A stretch of DNA of 64,000 bases from Paenibacillus timonensis (GCF_009725205.1 NZ_WNZY01000025.1:1-64000); one strand, 5' to 3'; positions 8,899-18,402 are shown, counted from the stretch's first letter. Notes: generated from the sequence alone by a model not told the origin. Translations and numbers: made by a program.

Positions 8899-9828
8899 AT
8901 GAGTGAACCGTACCGTCAGGACACCCAACGCTATCCGGCCTCCCGGATTCTCGACGTGGCCAAAGCGTTGTCCGGGGACGTCCGCGTCCGCATCCTCGAA
9001 GCGTTGGGCAGGCAACCGATGAGCATCAGCCAGTTGGCTGAATCGCTTGGCGTCGCCCAGCCGACCATTTCCATCAACGTACAGATCCTGGAGCAGGCTG
9101 AACTGATCGTCTCTTCCCCAGGGGCCAACCGGGAGAAAATCTGCTCGGTTACCTGCCGCTCCATTCTCCTGGAACTCCCGACCCAGCCGGGAGAAGGGCT
9201 CCATCATGTAGAAGAAATTCATATGCCCATCGGCATGTATTCCATCTGCTCGGTAAGCCCGCCATGCGGCATGGTCGGGCGCGATGCAGGCCTGATCGGC
9301 TCTCAGGATGATCCGAGGGCGTTTTACATGCCAGAGCGGACCGAGGCCGCGCTGTTATGGTTCGCCGAGGCAGGGTACGTCGAATACTACTTTGCCAATC
9401 CGCTGCCGCCAAGCGTAGAGCTGGAGGAGCTCTGCATCCGGGCGGAGGTTTGTTCCGAGGCCCCGGGGTTCCGGGAAGATTGGCCTTCCGACATTACGGT
9501 CAGCGTGAACGGCATGCCGGTTGGCACCTGGACCAGTCCTGGCGATTTTGGCGAGCGCCAGGGCAAGCTGACGTCCGAGAAGTGGAAAGGCGGCACCCAG
9601 TACGGACAGCTTACCGAATGGCGAGTGACCCCGGAAGGCAGCTTCGTCAACGGCGTTTCCGCCGGGCCTACCGCGATCTCCGGACTGGGCTTGGCGTTCA
9701 ACGAGCCGATCCGCGTCCGCTTCGAGGTTCGCGAGGATGCCGCCAACCCACGCGGGCTAAACCTTTTCGGCAGCGGCTTTGGCGATTACCCGCAGGACAT
9801 CGTGTTATCATTCACTCGCCGAACCTGA
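8899..9828 (+). CDS. ArsR-family regulator fused to a large C-terminal beta-rich domain
   Basis: 309 aa. Residues ~15-85 are a winged helix of ArsR/SmtB type (RVRILEALGRQPMSISQLAE, then VAQPTISINVQILEQAELI). The remaining ~220 residues are not part of classical ArsR proteins: a segment with Cys (YSICSVSPPCGMVG), then a beta-rich region (ITVSVNGMPVGTWTSPGDFG and RGLNLFGSGFGDYPQDI) that reads like a ligand-binding jelly roll. No metal-binding Cys pair typical of SmtB (ELCVCDL) is seen in the HTH. Divergent from the GH2 gene with a dyad between them, so it probably senses a sugar or related ligand and controls that glycosidase. This role is inference. Confidence 0.75.
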   Translation: MSEPYRQDTQRYPASRILDVAKALSGDVRVRILEALGRQPMSISQLAESLGVAQPTISINVQILEQAELIVSSPGANREKICSVTCRSILLELPTQPGEGLHHVEEIHMPIGMYSICSVSPPCGMVGRDAGLIGSQDDPRAFYMPERTEAALLWFAEAGYVEYYFANPLPPSVELEELCIRAEVCSEAPGFREDWPSDITVSVNGMPVGTWTSPGDFGERQGKLTSEKWKGGTQYGQLTEWRVTPEGSFVNGVSAGPTAISGLGLAFNEPIRVRFEVREDAANPRGLNLFGSGFGDYPQDIVLSFTRRT

Positions 9829-9842
9829 TCATTTCCCATCGC

Positions 9843-9877
9843 AAAACCCCTACTCTGATTGTTAGAGCAGGGGTTTT
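9843..9877 (+). terminator. Terminator behind the ArsR-fusion gene
   Basis: AAAACCCCTACTCT, a 7-base loop and AGAGCAGGGGTTTT form a 14-bp stem with one mismatch; A- and T-runs on both sides allow bidirectional use. Confidence 0.8.
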
Positions 9878-9984
9878 GTGTTAGGTAATATAACATACGC
9901 GGGGTATGTCGCGAAAAACCGAGGAAATTCCTCTTTACGCAACCCAAAACTTGGATTATGATACCAAAGTCATGGTACCTATTA

Positions 9985-11163
9985 TCACATGAATTGTGGA
10001 GCGTCGGGGTAAACGCGCGGCACTCTTGAACCGATCAAACAAACGACTTCGTAATGGATCGTCCCCATCCAGGCGGCCACTTCGTCGATTGAAATCGACG
10101 CCTCCGCTCCATTTTCGCCGAAGATCACGACCTCGTCGCCCGCGCGGACGTTTTCCGCTTCGGTCACGTCCAGCATCGCCTGATCCATGCAGATCCGGCC
10201 GATGATCGGGACCCGCTGCCGGCGCACCAACGCGCAACCGCGATTGGACAGCGCCCGCGACAGGCCGTCGGCATACCCCACCGGAATGGTGGCGATGATT
10301 CGTTCCTTTGCCGCCCGGTATGTCCGGCCGTAGCCGACGGTGCGGCCCGGTTCGATCCGCTGGAGCGAGGCGATTTTCGACTTCAGCTGCATCGCCTGCC
10401 GCAGCGGATATTCCGGCAGCTGCAGCAGCGCGGAAGGATATAACCCGTACAACGCGATCCCCACCCGGATCATGTCGAGATGCATCCACGGAAAGCGCAT
10501 GGCCGCGGCGCTATTGCAGCAATGCTTGATCGGGATGTGCAGGCCGACGGCTTCCAAGGCGTCGATGCAGGCTTCGAACCGTGCGAATTGTTCCAAGGTA
10601 AACGCCGGATCGGGACCGTCCGCATCGGCAAAATGCGTAAACAAACCTTCCAGCACGACAAAGGGCGAGGCGGCCGCGGCTTGTGCGACCATCTCGATCA
10701 CCGCTTCGGCGGAAGGCAAGCCGATCCGGGTCATCCCGGTATCGTATTTCAAATGAATGCGGGCCTCGCGCCCTTGTTTTCTCGCGCAAGCGATCGCTTC
10801 CCGCAGCACGTCCTCGGTATACACCGTGAGGGTAACCCCGTGCCGGACGGCCATTTCCACCCCATGCGGTGGCGTGTAGCCGAGCACGAGAATAGGCTGT
10901 GATATACCGGCGGCCCGAAGCTGCAGCGCTTCGTCGACGAGGGCAACGCCCAGGTATTCGGCGCCCGCGCGGATCGCGGCTTGCGCCGCCTGTACGGCTC
11001 CATGCCCATACCCGTTTGCCTTGACCACGGCCATCACCCTGCAGCCCTCGGCCGCCTGTTTACGAAACAGGCCCGCGTTATGGGCAATCGCATCCAGCGA
11101 TACTTCCGCCCAGGTATCGCGGTAACCGGTGGATGAGAAGATCCTCGTTTGCGTTGTCGTCAT
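9985..11163 (-). CDS. alr: Alanine racemase
   Basis: 392-aa PLP enzyme that interconverts L- and D-alanine for peptidoglycan. The N-terminal barrel carries the PLP-binding Lys48 in AVVKANGYGHG. The C-terminal beta domain contains the catalytic Tyr region (GYGRTYRA) and the conserved RICMDQAMLDVT motif. Start ATG 11163 is supported by GGAAAGAGG upstream; the open frame reaches further without an RBS and would overlap the divergent adeR leader. It is divergent from adeR and ald, giving an alanine-metabolism cluster; spore formers often have a second racemase elsewhere. Confidence 0.95.
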   Translation of the reverse strand: MTTTQTRIFSSTGYRDTWAEVSLDAIAHNAGLFRKQAAEGCRVMAVVKANGYGHGAVQAAQAAIRAGAEYLGVALVDEALQLRAAGISQPILVLGYTPPHGVEMAVRHGVTLTVYTEDVLREAIACARKQGREARIHLKYDTGMTRIGLPSAEAVIEMVAQAAAASPFVVLEGLFTHFADADGPDPAFTLEQFARFEACIDALEAVGLHIPIKHCCNSAAAMRFPWMHLDMIRVGIALYGLYPSALLQLPEYPLRQAMQLKSKIASLQRIEPGRTVGYGRTYRAAKERIIATIPVGYADGLSRALSNRGCALVRRQRVPIIGRICMDQAMLDVTEAENVRAGDEVVIFGENGAEASISIDEVAAWMGTIHYEVVCLIGSRVPRVYPDAPQFM

Positions 11164-11231
11164 CGCGTTTAACCTCTTTCCGTTATCGATTGATAATTTT
11201 GAAAATATCCAAGTATCGGAGGTGCCCCCCC

Positions 11232-12479
11232 ATGCGAGAAGATCAGGACGACCCATTCGAACCTTACTCCGACAATCTGGAACTGCTCGCGGAAAAAATC
11301 AGCGAAGCGCTGGGCCGTCCGGTCACGATCGAAGACGCGAACCACCGCCTGGTCGCCTACAGCTCGCACGTGCCGGAAACCGACGCGGCGAGGCTGGCCA
11401 CCATCGTCGGCCGCCGCGTGCCCGATCAGGTCATCGGCTGCTTGTGGCGGGACGGCGTCATTCCCCGCCTGCTGGACAGCGAAACGCCGATCCGCATCGC
11501 CGCGATTAGCGAGGTGGGGCTGAGCGAACGGGTCGCGACCGCCATCCGCTCGGGCACTCGGGTTGTCGGGTTCATATGGGTGCTGGAGACCGAAAAGCCC
11601 TTTTCGGACCGGGAAATGGCCTTGTTAATGAAAGCGGCCCGAGCCGCCCGCACGAAAATGGCGCAATGGCAGCTCCAGCGCCATAAAGAAGACGAGGCGC
11701 ATCGGGATTTTTTCTGGCAGCTGCTGACCGGGCACCTAACCAACGAAGCCCTCATCCGGGATAAGGCCCACCGGATCGGAATCGCTCTCCCCCTGCAATT
11801 CCATGTGGTCATCCTGCAGTTCGCAGCCGAGGTTAAAGAGCCATGGCAGCAGCAGTCGCTGGAGAAATTCGCCTCCATCTGCAGCAACAGCCGGGTCGTG
11901 CTGCGAGCCGTCGATAAAAATCAAGTGATCCTGCTGTGCGCCCCGATCGTGGCGGGCTCCATGGAGGGAATCGCAGGCCAACTCCAACTTCTCCAGCGGA
12001 ACTTGCGTTCCTTTTTCAAAGTGGATTATGACGGACTGGCCAGCGGTTGTCTCTATAGCGAATATGGACGGCTGGAGGACAGCTACCGCGAGGCGTTGCT
12101 CCTGCTTCAGGTGAAACGGCGGTTCCCCTCGGAAACAGGCGACTTGGCAATGTACGGCGATCTCGGTTACTATCGCTATCTGCCGCTTATCTGGCAGGAA
12201 ACGCGGAAGCGCGGCAACGTTAACGCCCCGCTGGCCAGGTTGCGTACGTACGATTCGGAGCACCACAGCGAGCTGCTGCATACGCTGGAAGTTTTTTTGA
12301 CGTATGACAGCAATGCCAAGACGGCCGCCGATGCGCTGCACATTCATGCGAATACGTTGAATTACCGGCTGAAACGAATCGCCGAAATCGGCCGGATTGA
12401 CCTGGCCAGCATGGAGCAAAAAGTAACGTTGTACCTGGACCTGAAAGCCGAGCGTTTCGGCGACAGCCGCGATTTGTGA
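11232..12479 (+). CDS. adeR: PucR-family regulator, AdeR-like activator of alanine dehydrogenase
   Basis: 415-aa cytoplasmic transcription factor. Residues 1-200 are a ligand-sensing region beginning with a PucR/CdaR-type segment (ISEALGRPVTIEDANHRLVA). A GGDEF-like linker follows, and a C-terminal PucR helix-turn-helix (FLTYDSNAKTAADALHIHAN, then TLNYRLKRI) lies at ~350-400. In Bacillus subtilis the PucR-type AdeR activates ald, and here ald follows by 165 bp on the same strand, which supports the symbol. The RBS GGAGGTG sits 8 bases before ATG 11232, the spacer being a run of seven C. An 18-bp perfect palindrome overlaps its stop codon. Confidence 0.85.
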   Translation: MREDQDDPFEPYSDNLELLAEKISEALGRPVTIEDANHRLVAYSSHVPETDAARLATIVGRRVPDQVIGCLWRDGVIPRLLDSETPIRIAAISEVGLSERVATAIRSGTRVVGFIWVLETEKPFSDREMALLMKAARAARTKMAQWQLQRHKEDEAHRDFFWQLLTGHLTNEALIRDKAHRIGIALPLQFHVVILQFAAEVKEPWQQQSLEKFASICSNSRVVLRAVDKNQVILLCAPIVAGSMEGIAGQLQLLQRNLRSFFKVDYDGLASGCLYSEYGRLEDSYREALLLLQVKRRFPSETGDLAMYGDLGYYRYLPLIWQETRKRGNVNAPLARLRTYDSEHHSELLHTLEVFLTYDSNAKTAADALHIHANTLNYRLKRIAEIGRIDLASMEQKVTLYLDLKAERFGDSRDL

Positions 12480-12490
12480 AATTTCACAAA
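12473..12490. promoter_or_regulatory. 18-bp perfect palindrome between adeR and ald
   Basis: TTTGTGAAATTTCACAAA is fully self-complementary and includes the adeR stop codon; it lies about 155 bp upstream of ald. It is a good candidate operator for AdeR or another dimeric regulator. The spacing (2 bp between TTGTGAA and TTCACAA) differs from the 4 bp of a Rex box. Confidence 0.5.
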
Positions 12491-12644
12491 CACGGCGGTT
12501 TTTTTTCTTCGATCTCCACAAACAAAACCTGCCGTTCCTGTCCTATACTGATGTCAAATCTATTGACAGGTTTAGCCGATTTCTGGACAAAATAGGCTTT
12601 ATGCCGGAATCGTCGTCAGCAAAATTGACGGAGGAGGAAACATC

Positions 12645-13778
12645 ATGATCGTTGGAGTGCCGAAAGAAATCAAAAATAATGAAAACCGGGTGGCCCTGAC
12701 CCCTTCGGGCGTCTACTCGCTGGTGAACGCGGGACATCAGGTGTTGATCGAGACGAACGCCGGGGCCGGCAGCGGCTTTGAAGATACGGAATACGCGGCC
12801 GCCGGGGCCAAGGTGGTCGCGGGCGCGGCGGATGCTTGGTCCGCCGACCTGGTGATGAAGGTAAAGGAACCGCAGCCGTCGGAGTATGGCTTTTTCCGAC
12901 AAGGCTTGATCTTGTTTACGTATTTGCATCTGGCTCCGGAGCCGGAGCTGACCCAGGCGCTAAAGGACCATGGCGTCACGGCCATCGCTTACGAAACGGT
13001 CGAAGTGAACAAAACGCTGCCGCTATTAACGCCGATGAGCGAAGTCGCCGGTCGGATGTCGGTGCAAATCGGGGCGCAGTTTCTGGAGAAGCCGCAGGGG
13101 GGCAAAGGCATCCTGCTGGGCGGTGTGCCTGGCGTCAAGCGCGGCAAGGTGACGATCATCGGCGGAGGCGTCGTCGGGACGAATGCGGCCCGGGTAGCCA
13201 TCGGCCTGGGCGCCGACGTGACGATCATCGATCTGAACGCGGATCGTCTGCGGCAGTTGGAAGACATCTTCGGCGCAAGCGTACAGACGTTGATGTCCAA
13301 TCCGCAGCACATCGCCGAGGCGGTTGGCGAATCCGACCTGGTGATCGGTGCCGTGTTGATCCCCGGCGCCAAAGCGCCGAAGCTGGTCACGGAAAGCATG
13401 GTGAAGGCAATGCGTCCCGGCTCGGTCGTGGTGGACGTGGCCATCGATCAAGGTGGCATTTTCGAGACGGTCGACCGGATCACCACCCACTCCGATCCGA
13501 CTTACGTGAAGCATGGCGTCGTCCACTACGCCGTGGCGAACATGCCGGGCGCGGTGCCGCGCACCTCGACGCTGGCGCTGGCCAATGCCACGCTGCCTTA
13601 CGCGCTGGAGATCGCCTCGAAGGGTCTTTACGCGGCGCTTAGCGAACGAGCCGCGCTGCGCAAAGGGGTCAACGTCGCCGGCGGCGCGATTACGTACGCC
13701 TCCGTCGCACGAGACCTGCACTTCGAGTACGTCCCCGTCGAGCAGGTGCTGGAGCTGGCCGGGAACCCCGCCAACTAG
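12645..13778 (+). CDS. ald: Alanine dehydrogenase
   Basis: 377-aa NAD-dependent enzyme that deaminates L-alanine to pyruvate and ammonia, used in alanine catabolism and in sporulation and germination. The N-terminal signature [20 protein letters not shown], the catalytic region [11 protein letters not shown], the Rossmann motif [17 protein letters not shown] and the late motif [20 protein letters not shown] are all intact. Length is typical, about 370-378 aa. A strong GGAGGAGG RBS precedes the ATG. It is downstream of the PucR-type activator AdeR and followed by a terminator. Confidence 0.97.
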   Translation: MIVGVPKEIKNNENRVALTPSGVYSLVNAGHQVLIETNAGAGSGFEDTEYAAAGAKVVAGAADAWSADLVMKVKEPQPSEYGFFRQGLILFTYLHLAPEPELTQALKDHGVTAIAYETVEVNKTLPLLTPMSEVAGRMSVQIGAQFLEKPQGGKGILLGGVPGVKRGKVTIIGGGVVGTNAARVAIGLGADVTIIDLNADRLRQLEDIFGASVQTLMSNPQHIAEAVGESDLVIGAVLIPGAKAPKLVTESMVKAMRPGSVVVDVAIDQGGIFETVDRITTHSDPTYVKHGVVHYAVANMPGAVPRTSTLALANATLPYALEIASKGLYAALSERAALRKGVNVAGGAITYASVARDLHFEYVPVEQVLELAGNPAN

Positions 13779-13807
13779 GCGACCTTCGCAGCAGCTTGCT
13801 TGATCCA

Positions 13808-13840
13808 AGAGATCCGTTCCTTTGCGGCGGGTCTCTTTTT
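13808..13840 (+). terminator. Terminator of ald
   Basis: AGAGATCCG (13808-13816) pairs with CGGGTCTCT (13828-13836) through one G-T wobble, followed by T5. Confidence 0.75.
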
Positions 13841-13855
13841 GTGTCGGCAGCGCGT

Positions 13856-14797
13856 CTATAAAGAATGAAGTGCAGGAACAACGCTGCCCCGCTCGACCAG
13901 CGACAGCTCGATGATCCGGTCGAGCAGTTCGCCGTAACTCATACCGGCGGCTGCGGCGCTGCGGGGAAGCAAGCTGTTCGCCGTCATCCCCGGCAGCGTA
14001 TTCACCTCAAGCACGTAAGGGATGCCGTCTTGGAGGATCATATCGACTCGGGTATACACACGGCATTGCAGCACCCGATAGCAGGCCAGCGCCGACTCCC
14101 GGACCCGCGTTTCTACGTCGGACTGCAAAGTTATCGGCCGCTCCTCCGCCCCGCCGTCGCTGTATTTGGCTTCGTAGTCGAACCACTCCGCCCCATTGGC
14201 CTGGATGCCCAACACCGGAAGCAGCTCCCCATCCAGGATTGGACAGGTGATCTCTTGGCCGTTTACCAGAGACTCGACGATCACGGATGCGTCCCAACGG
14301 AACGCCTCCGTAAGCGCACCGCGCAACAACTCCGGCCGGTCGACGCGCTGTACGCCAATGCTGGAGCCTCCCGCATTCGGCTTGACGAATAGGGGATACG
14401 CGAGTCCCGCCACCTCGTTTTCCCACGATCCGTTGGCCAATCCAGCTCGGTCCAGATAGGCCCAGTCCGCCGTAATCACGCCTTCGGCCCTTAGCAGCCG
14501 CTTCGTCAGGTTCTTATCCATGCACAAACTGCTGGACAATACGCCGCTGCCGGAATAGGGAATCCCTAGCGTCTCCAGCACGCCCTGCACCGTACCGTCC
14601 TCGCCAAACGCACCATGCAGCGCAAGCAAAGCGAAGTCGATGCCCCGCACCCGGTCGATCAGTTCCTCCCGTTTTGCCACGTCAATCGGCACCACATCAT
14701 ACTTGTTTGGATTCAGCCGCCCCACGATTTCCTTCCCCGTCATCAGCGAAACCTCGCGTTCCGAGGAGACGCCGCCCATAATTACCCCTACTTTCAT
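13856..14797 (-). CDS. ddl: D-alanine--D-alanine ligase
   Basis: 313-aa ATP-grasp enzyme that joins two D-Ala for the peptidoglycan stem peptide. Motifs: N-terminal VGVIMGGVSSEREVSLMTG, central LHGAFGEDGTVQGVLE, ATP-grasp segment LFVKPNAGGSSIGVQRV, and C-terminal VLEVNTLPGMTANSLLPRSA with the Mg2+-binding Glu and Asn. Start ATG 14797 follows AGGAGAGG. It lies 57 bp behind a MocR-type regulator on the same strand, an arrangement known for DdlR-controlled ddl genes, and faces ald. Confidence 0.96.
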   Translation of the reverse strand: MKVGVIMGGVSSEREVSLMTGKEIVGRLNPNKYDVVPIDVAKREELIDRVRGIDFALLALHGAFGEDGTVQGVLETLGIPYSGSGVLSSSLCMDKNLTKRLLRAEGVITADWAYLDRAGLANGSWENEVAGLAYPLFVKPNAGGSSIGVQRVDRPELLRGALTEAFRWDASVIVESLVNGQEITCPILDGELLPVLGIQANGAEWFDYEAKYSDGGAEERPITLQSDVETRVRESALACYRVLQCRVYTRVDMILQDGIPYVLEVNTLPGMTANSLLPRSAAAAGMSYGELLDRIIELSLVERGSVVPALHSL

Positions 14798-14854
14798 CCG
14801 ATTCCTCTCCTTCAACCGTTGTTTAAGTCCAAGCCGCAATCAAGCGATCCGCAG

Positions 14855-16336
14855 CTAACGCTGATCTCCTAGCAGCTTCGCGGCCATTTCGCCGATCAAG
14901 CGAATTCCCCTCTCGATGTCCTCCTCTGACACACGGGAGAAACCGATCCGCATCGTGTTCCGTCCCCTGCCGTCAACGTAAAACATATCTCCGGGAGTAA
15001 ACAACACGCCCTGATTCGCGCAAAGCTCCAGCAACTCCCACGTATCGAACCCGTCTGGAAACTCCAGGAACAAATGCAAGCCCCCGCTGCCTGACAGCCG
15101 GGAATACGGCACCTCCCGTTCGCAGCAGGCTTTCGTCCATTCGTATTTTCGCCGGTATTCGGCTCGGGCCCGTTTCAAATATTTCTCCAGGTTGCCGTTC
15201 AGCAAATATTGATACAGCAGCGATTGGTCCAGCGTCGAAGTATGAATGCTGCGCGCCCGCTTGACGCTCTCCAGTACCTCGATCAGCTCCCGGTCCGCCA
15301 GCACCCAGCCGACGCGAATGCCCGGGAACAACACCTTGGAGAAGCTCCCCAGGTACACCACCCCGTTCCCCTGCCCTGCCATCGCGATCAAAGGGGCAAC
15401 ATGGGAACCAGAGTACCTCAGCTCCTCATTAAAGCCGTCCTCAATGATCGGTACGCGGTAGCGGCCAAGCAGCTCCAGCAGGGCCAGCCGTTTCTCGGCG
15501 GACGTCACGATACCGGTGGGGTTATGGTAGGAGGGCACCAGAAACGCACCGTCAAACGCATGCTTGTTGAGTTCCCGTTCCAACGCGACCAAGTCCAGGC
15601 CGTCCGGTTCCATCGGAATGCCGGTGATCTCGAACCCGTGCCGCCGCAAATTTTTGATTGCGGTCTGGTGCGTTGGATTTTCGCATAGCATGCGCCCGCC
15701 CGATCCGTCGTCCCGTCCGATCGCCGACAGGACGATGTCCAGCCCTTCGGTAAATCCACTGGTGATCAGCATATCCTTGCCCGTTAGATCCACGCCTTTG
15801 TGTTCCATATATTTAAGCAAATATTCAATGAGCGGTTTATATCCTTTGGCGTAACCATAGTTCAACAGGACCCGGCCTTCCACTGCCATCCGATCCAAAA
15901 AAGCGCGTTTTACATTCTCCAGATCAAACAGCTGTTCTTCAGGGGCGATGCTCGTAAACAATATCTTGCCTTTACCCGCCCGCAGGCCGGGCCTGCCGCG
16001 TTTCATATGGTCGAGCTCCACGGACAGCCGGGCTTGCCGGTTCATTCGTTCATGCCAATCCATTCGCCAGGCCGGGATGGCATGTGCCCCTGGTGTGGAC
16101 ACCTCGGCCACGAAGCTCCCCTTTCCCGTAACCGCGTATGCGAGTCCTTCGTCGGTTAATGCCTCGTAAGCGGCAATGATGCTGCCCCGGCTAACCCCCA
16201 ACAGCTCGGCCAGCTCCCGTGTCGACGGAAGCCGTTGACCCGCCTGCAAAGCCCCTTGCATCATCAGACGTTTGATATAATTTTTCACCTGCACGTATAC
16301 CGGCGTCTCGGCCACGAGCTTGAAATCATTAAACAC
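14855..16336 (-). CDS. MocR-type (GntR-HTH plus aminotransferase) regulator, DdlR-like
   Basis: 493 aa. Residues ~12-80 are a GntR winged helix (QRLPSTRELAELLGVSRGSI, then IAAYEALTDEGLA). Residues ~110-490 are a fold-type-I aminotransferase-like domain with the PLP-binding Lys in YLGSFSKVLFPGIRVG. MocR regulators use PLP and an amino-acid-type ligand as effectors. Because it sits immediately upstream of and codirectional with ddl, I infer a DdlR-like role (Brevibacillus brevis DdlR activates ddl). A PdxR or GabR role is less likely, since no pyridoxine or GABA genes are nearby. Confidence 0.85.
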   Translation of the reverse strand: MFNDFKLVAETPVYVQVKNYIKRLMMQGALQAGQRLPSTRELAELLGVSRGSIIAAYEALTDEGLAYAVTGKGSFVAEVSTPGAHAIPAWRMDWHERMNRQARLSVELDHMKRGRPGLRAGKGKILFTSIAPEEQLFDLENVKRAFLDRMAVEGRVLLNYGYAKGYKPLIEYLLKYMEHKGVDLTGKDMLITSGFTEGLDIVLSAIGRDDGSGGRMLCENPTHQTAIKNLRRHGFEITGIPMEPDGLDLVALERELNKHAFDGAFLVPSYHNPTGIVTSAEKRLALLELLGRYRVPIIEDGFNEELRYSGSHVAPLIAMAGQGNGVVYLGSFSKVLFPGIRVGWVLADRELIEVLESVKRARSIHTSTLDQSLLYQYLLNGNLEKYLKRARAEYRRKYEWTKACCEREVPYSRLSGSGGLHLFLEFPDGFDTWELLELCANQGVLFTPGDMFYVDGRGRNTMRIGFSRVSEEDIERGIRLIGEMAAKLLGDQR

Positions 16337-16375
16337 TACATATCGCCCCCACCCTCATGATGGCACATTCCAAGC

Positions 16376-16424
16376 CAAAAACAAAAGAACCACCCTCTCG
16401 CCTTTTTCGCAAGAAGGTGGTTCC
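16376..16424 (-). terminator. Terminator of htpG
   Basis: On the minus strand GAACCACC...GGTGGTTC (16387-16423) with an inner CTT...AAG arm, followed by a T-rich tract; 24 bp behind the htpG stop. Confidence 0.8.
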
Positions 16425-16447
16425 CATCCTCTCGGGCCCCTGCCCGC

Positions 16448-18328
16448 TTACACCATCACTTTACAAATGTCGTTCGTAAATTCAACCGGATCGCTGACCG
16501 GCAATCCTTCGATCAAGAGCGCTTGATTGTACAACAGGTTCGTGTACAAAGCTAGCTTCTCCTTATCGCTGTCGTAAGCTTTCTTCAGTGACTGGAACAC
16601 GTCATGGTTCACGTTGAGCTCCAGCACCTTGTCCGCCTTAACCGACTGTCCGTCCGCGCCAGGCATTGCATTCAGCACTTTTTCCATCTCGATTGTCAGC
16701 TCGCCTTCTGTCGATAGGCAGACCGGATGCGATTTCAGGCGTTTGGATGCTTTGACTTCCTTCACCTTGCTCGCCAGCAATTCCTTCATCGCCGCGAACA
16801 ATTCCTTGTTCTCGTCCGCATGGGCCTTGTCTTCGGAAGCCTCGGCTTCGATCCCCAAGTCGCCGCTCGATACCGACTTGAATTCCTTGTCCTTGTATTT
16901 CATGATCATTTTGATCGCAAATTCGTCGATATCGTCGGTGAAATACAGAATCTCGTACCCTTTATCAAGCACCAGCTCGGTTTGCGGCAGCTTCTCCAGA
17001 CGTTCCACCGATTCGCCGGCGGCATAGTAAATATACTTTTGGTCCTCCGGCATGTGGGTGACGTATTCATCTAGCGTGACAAGCTTCTTCTCCTTGGACG
17101 AAGTGAACAGCAGCAGATCCTGAAGCACGTCCTTGTTCATCCCATAGTCGTTGTACACGCCAAACTTCAGTTGACGGCCAAACGAAGCGTAAAACTTCTC
17201 GTATTTGTCGCGCCCATCCTTGAGCAGCGTCTGCAATTGGCTCTTGATCTTGCTCTGTATATTTTTCGCGATCGCCTTCAACTGACGGTCATGCTGCAGC
17301 ATTTCCCGCGAAATGTTAAGCGAGAGATCCTCGGAATCCACCATCCCTTTGACGAAGCTGAAATAGTCCGGCAGCAGGTCGGCGCATTTGTTCATGATCA
17401 GCACGCCGTTTGAATACAGCTCCAGCCCTTTTTCGTATTCCTTGGTGTAATAGTCAAAAGGTGTCGTCTCCGGAATGTACAAAATCGCATTGTACACGAC
17501 CGCGCCATCCGCCTTGATATGGATATGCGATACCGGTTTGTCGAACCCGTAACGTTTCTCCATATAAAAGTTCTCGTAATCCTCGTCCGTCAGCTCGGAT
17601 TTGTTCTTGCGCCAGATTGGCACCATGCTGTTCACGGTCTGCTCTTCCGTATACGACTCATATTCGCCTTCGCTGCCTTCCTTCGGCCGGCTGCTCGTAA
17701 CGTCCATTTTGATCGGGTAACGGATAAAATCGGAATATTTCTTTACGATTGACTTCAGCCGGTATTCCTCGAGGTATTCGTCGTATTGGTCGTCTTCGGT
17801 GTTCTCTTTGATCTGTAAAAGAATATCTGTGCCGACCTCCGCCTTCTCGCACGGCTCAATCGTATATCCGTCAGCTCCCCGGGACTCCCACTTATAAGCC
17901 TCATCCGAGCCCAGCGCCCGGCTGATGACGGTAACCACGTCCGCGACCATGAACGCGGAATAGAAGCCCACGCCAAACTGCCCGATGATGTTATGGCCGT
18001 CCTTCAGCTCATTCTCGTTCTTGAATGCAAACGAGCCGCTGTTTGCGATAATGCCTAGATTGTTCTCCATCTCGTCCTTCGTCATCCCAATACCGGTATC
18101 GGAAATAACCAAGGTACGGGTTGCTTTGTCCGCCTGGATCTTGATAAAGTAATCGTCCTTGTTAAACACCAACTGGTCATCGGTTAACGCCCGGTAATAA
18201 ATTTTATCGATGGCATCGCTGGCGTTTGAAATCAGCTCGCGCAGGAAAATCTCCCGCTGCGTATAAATCGAGTTGATCATCATTTCCAGCAATCTTTTCG
18301 ATTCGGCTTTAAACTGCTTTTTCGCCAT
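16448..18328 (-). CDS. htpG: Molecular chaperone HtpG (bacterial Hsp90)
   Basis: 626-aa cytosolic ATP-dependent chaperone. The N-terminal GHKL ATPase motifs are complete: [11 protein letters not shown], the Mg2+/adenine loop DTGIGM, and the lid [13 protein letters not shown]. The middle domain ([19 protein letters not shown]) and the C-terminal dimerisation domain follow, and the length matches the family. Start ATG 18328 ([10 protein letters not shown]) has AAAGGAG 9 bases upstream. A perfect CIRCE operator lies 48 bp before the start, so HrcA repression and heat induction are predicted; B. subtilis htpG is not a CIRCE gene. Confidence 0.98.
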   Translation of the reverse strand: MAKKQFKAESKRLLEMMINSIYTQREIFLRELISNASDAIDKIYYRALTDDQLVFNKDDYFIKIQADKATRTLVISDTGIGMTKDEMENNLGIIANSGSFAFKNENELKDGHNIIGQFGVGFYSAFMVADVVTVISRALGSDEAYKWESRGADGYTIEPCEKAEVGTDILLQIKENTEDDQYDEYLEEYRLKSIVKKYSDFIRYPIKMDVTSSRPKEGSEGEYESYTEEQTVNSMVPIWRKNKSELTDEDYENFYMEKRYGFDKPVSHIHIKADGAVVYNAILYIPETTPFDYYTKEYEKGLELYSNGVLIMNKCADLLPDYFSFVKGMVDSEDLSLNISREMLQHDRQLKAIAKNIQSKIKSQLQTLLKDGRDKYEKFYASFGRQLKFGVYNDYGMNKDVLQDLLLFTSSKEKKLVTLDEYVTHMPEDQKYIYYAAGESVERLEKLPQTELVLDKGYEILYFTDDIDEFAIKMIMKYKDKEFKSVSSGDLGIEAEASEDKAHADENKELFAAMKELLASKVKEVKASKRLKSHPVCLSTEGELTIEMEKVLNAMPGADGQSVKADKVLELNVNHDVFQSLKKAYDSDKEKLALYTNLLYNQALLIEGLPVSDPVEFTNDICKVMV

Positions 18329-18375
18329 GAAACAAATCTCCTTTCGCCGCATGGGGTAACTTGTCTAACAATATA

Positions 18376-18402
18376 TTAGCACTCTGAGGGGCAGAGTGCT
18401 AA
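18376..18402. promoter_or_regulatory. CIRCE element (HrcA operator) upstream of htpG
   Basis: TTAGCACTC-N9-GAGTGCTAA, a perfect match to the CIRCE consensus in both arms, spacer TGAGGGGCA. Confidence 0.95.

Noticed and set aside
12473-12490. Palindrome considered as a Rex box
   Set aside because: TTGTGAA and TTCACAA are separated by 2 bp rather than 4, so it does not fit Rex spacing.
12836-13642. 268-codon open frame inside ald in another frame
   Set aside because: It lies entirely within the alanine dehydrogenase gene; composition (Arg, Gly, His rich) is typical of a shifted frame in GC-rich DNA.
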